From Helicobacter canis (GTDB taxonomy: Bacteria > Campylobacterota > Campylobacteria > Campylobacterales > Helicobacteraceae), in the NCBI RefSeq assembly GCF_900451095.1, contig NZ_UGHV01000001.1, positions 1,488,001-1,552,000 on the forward strand: DNA of 64,000 bases, given 5' to 3'. The notes below the pieces were generated by a model. It did no database searches. It was given only the letters and a program-made list of their open reading frames with translations, and was not told where the DNA came from. Position 1 is the stretch's first letter; each line of letters begins with the position of its first letter. The translations under genes and the position numbers were made by a program. Below, in pieces: positions 62,587-64,000 of the stretch.

Positions 62587-64000
62587 ACAAAATAAGCTCT
62601 ATCTTGCCTTTTGGATTCCCAGCTATGGCGCAGCGTATAATATCTCCTTCGCGGAAAAACTGCCCCAAAGGCTGCATAGTTTGCGGGATTTTACTAATAT
62701 GCAAAAGCCCATCGTTGCCTCTAGGTAGGGAGATAAACACGCCAAAATCCATAATACGCTTAATGGTGCCATCAACTTCTTCGCCAATTTCATAATGCGC
62801 ATTTGGGCTAACAAGCTGGGTAATAAATGCTTTGGCATTTTGGAGATTTTGTGCACAATCTGCTTGGATACAGATCCTTTCATTTTCTCGTTCAATATCA
62901 ATGCTAACCTTAAACCGCTCGATAATATCTTTGATCACCTTGCCACCCTGCCCAATAATATCTGGGATCTTATAGCTAGGGATAGAGAGATACTCGCTTT
63001 TGGGGAGCAAATGTGTATGGGGGATAATGGCTTGTGCGGCTTGCTCCATTTGCTCTAAAATGTGGATTCTAGCGCGTTTTGCTTGGTGGAGTGCATCGTG
63101 TAAAATATCTGGGCTAATACCCCCTAGCTTAATATCCATTTGCATAGCAGTGATGGCGTGCTTGGTGCCTGCGATTTTAAAGTCCATATCGCCATCGTGA
63201 TCTTCTAGTCCCATAATATCCGTAAGCACAGCATATTGCTTGCCATCAATCACAAGCCCCATTGCTACGCCTGCGACAAGGGGATTATCTAAGCCACACG
63301 CGCGTAAGGCAAGAGAGCCGCCGCACACACTTGCCATAGAGCTTGAGCCGTTGGATTCTAGGATTTCAGAGACTAGGCGGATTGTGTGTTTGGTGGGTGG
63401 GATATTGGATTCTAGGGCTTTTTTGGCAAGATTGCCGTGCCCTAACTCTCTGCGCCCCACACCTCCTATCATACTTGCCTCCCCCACACTAAAGCCCGGA
63501 AAATTGTAGTGGAACATAAATCGCTCCTTGCCCCCACCGCTAAGGTCTTCTTGTATTTGCGCATCGTTTTCACTGCCTAGCGTGCAAACTACCAGAGCTT
63601 GTGTCTGCCCTCTAGTAAAAAGCGCGCTAGAATGCGCACAAGGCAAGACATTTGTCTCTATGCTAATTGGGCGAACTTCTTCTAGACCTCTGCCATCAGC
63701 GCGTCTATGTTCTTGCAAGATCATCGCACGCACTTGGTGTTTTTTATACAGCCCGAGCATATCATAGATGGATTCTAGCTCCCAAATGGGGTTTTTGGCA
63801 TAAATATCTTTAGCTAGAGATTCTAGCTCGCTATTGCGCTCACTCTTGCTCATTTGCGTAATGGCTTGGCGCACATCATTGCTATAATGTGTAGCAATAT
63901 GCTCATAAATATGTGGGTGGGTTTTGGTAAGTGCTAGTGGCAGTGGCTTTGGGCTAGATTTATGGGGGATAAGTTTTGCTTCATATTGTGCGCAATCCGC
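62582..64000 (-). CDS. pnp: Polynucleotide phosphorylase, 5' end beyond the right edge
   Basis: The frame is open to base 64000. Visible: second RNase PH domain (GGGKERFMFHYNFPGFSVGEA, ELGHGNLAKKAL, DIMGLEDHDGDMDFKIAGT), KH domain (YKIPDIIGQGGKVIKDI) and S1 domain (EEVDGTIKRIMDFGVFISLPRGNDGLLHISKI). Degrades RNA from the 3' end with phosphate. Confidence 0.95.
   Translation of the reverse strand, partial: ADCAQYEAKLIPHKSSPKPLPLALTKTHPHIYEHIATHYSNDVRQAITQMSKSERNSELESLAKDIYAKNPIWELESIYDMLGLYKKHQVRAMILQEHRRADGRGLEEVRPISIETNVLPCAHSSALFTRGQTQALVVCTLGSENDAQIQEDLSGGGKERFMFHYNFPGFSVGEASMIGGVGRRELGHGNLAKKALESNIPPTKHTIRLVSEILESNGSSSMASVCGGSLALRACGLDNPLVAGVAMGLVIDGKQYAVLTDIMGLEDHDGDMDFKIAGTKHAITAMQMDIKLGGISPDILHDALHQAKRARIHILEQMEQAAQAIIPHTHLLPKSEYLSIPSYKIPDIIGQGGKVIKDIIERFKVSIDIERENERICIQADCAQNLQNAKAFITQLVSPNAHYEIGEEVDGTIKRIMDFGVFISLPRGNDGLLHISKIPQTMQPLGQFFREGDIIRCAIAGNPKGKIELILC

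Overview
The window looks like the chromosome of a Helicobacter-type campylobacterote, probably an enterohepatic species. Supporting evidence: flgI/flgS, the fliL-acpS-rsmD cluster, the lspA-glmM-rpsT-prfA order, the mnmE-jag-yidC-yidD-rnpA-rpmH block, a cytochrome c553, long poly-G contingency tracts and AAGGAG ribosome sites. Base composition by eye is mid-40s % GC, high for the genus. The species is not determined.

Layout. 1-6621 (minus strand): a surface-glycan cluster of methyltransferases and glycosyltransferases. Six poly-G tracts lie in it; five currently put the downstream part out of frame. 6680-12580: flagellar rod/P-ring genes, a cytochrome c, the FlgS-like kinase, then phoB-pstB-pstA without pstC, pstS or a PhoR gene. 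12808-13968: metK. 14.1-25.3 kb: an accessory region. It holds a two-gene DNA-modification/helicase system (PLD-SNF2 helicase plus Eco57I/TaqI-like methylase) joined by an ORF made almost only of repeats, and downstream of the methylase three toxin-antitoxin pairs and a broken MazF-like toxin, interleaved with copies of the methylase gene's last 87 bp. 25.3-39.7 kb: core genes (acnB, uppS, mnmE-jag-yidC-yidD-rnpA-rpmH, a lipoprotein, a CDF transporter, topA, a radical SAM protein). 39.9-47.3 kb: a phage-like island (Dam-type methylase and an 1848-residue polyvalent protein) ending beside the SRP RNA gene. 47.5-64 kb: core genes (rsmD, fliL, acpS, leuD, leuB, a Usp, a TraF-like outer-membrane protein, lspA-glmM, rpsT-prfA, gltX, tilS, two tRNA-Leu, atpE, pnp).

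Three signals run through the window. (1) Poly-G switches in glycan genes and, apparently, at the start of the PLD helicase. (2) Short palindromic repeats (a unit beginning with GGATTGC and ending with GCAATGAC) that sit between genes and also inside genes in frame, like Rickettsia palindromic elements. (3) A very over-represented motif, CTAGAATCC(A/G)CTTTT / GGATTCTAG, some copies of which form inverted pairs downstream of genes.

The best candidates for something undescribed are the switchable PLD-helicase/methylase pair with its repeat-built middle ORF, and the toxin-antitoxin array built on repeated methylase tails. All frame calls at homopolymers depend on the tract lengths in this assembly.
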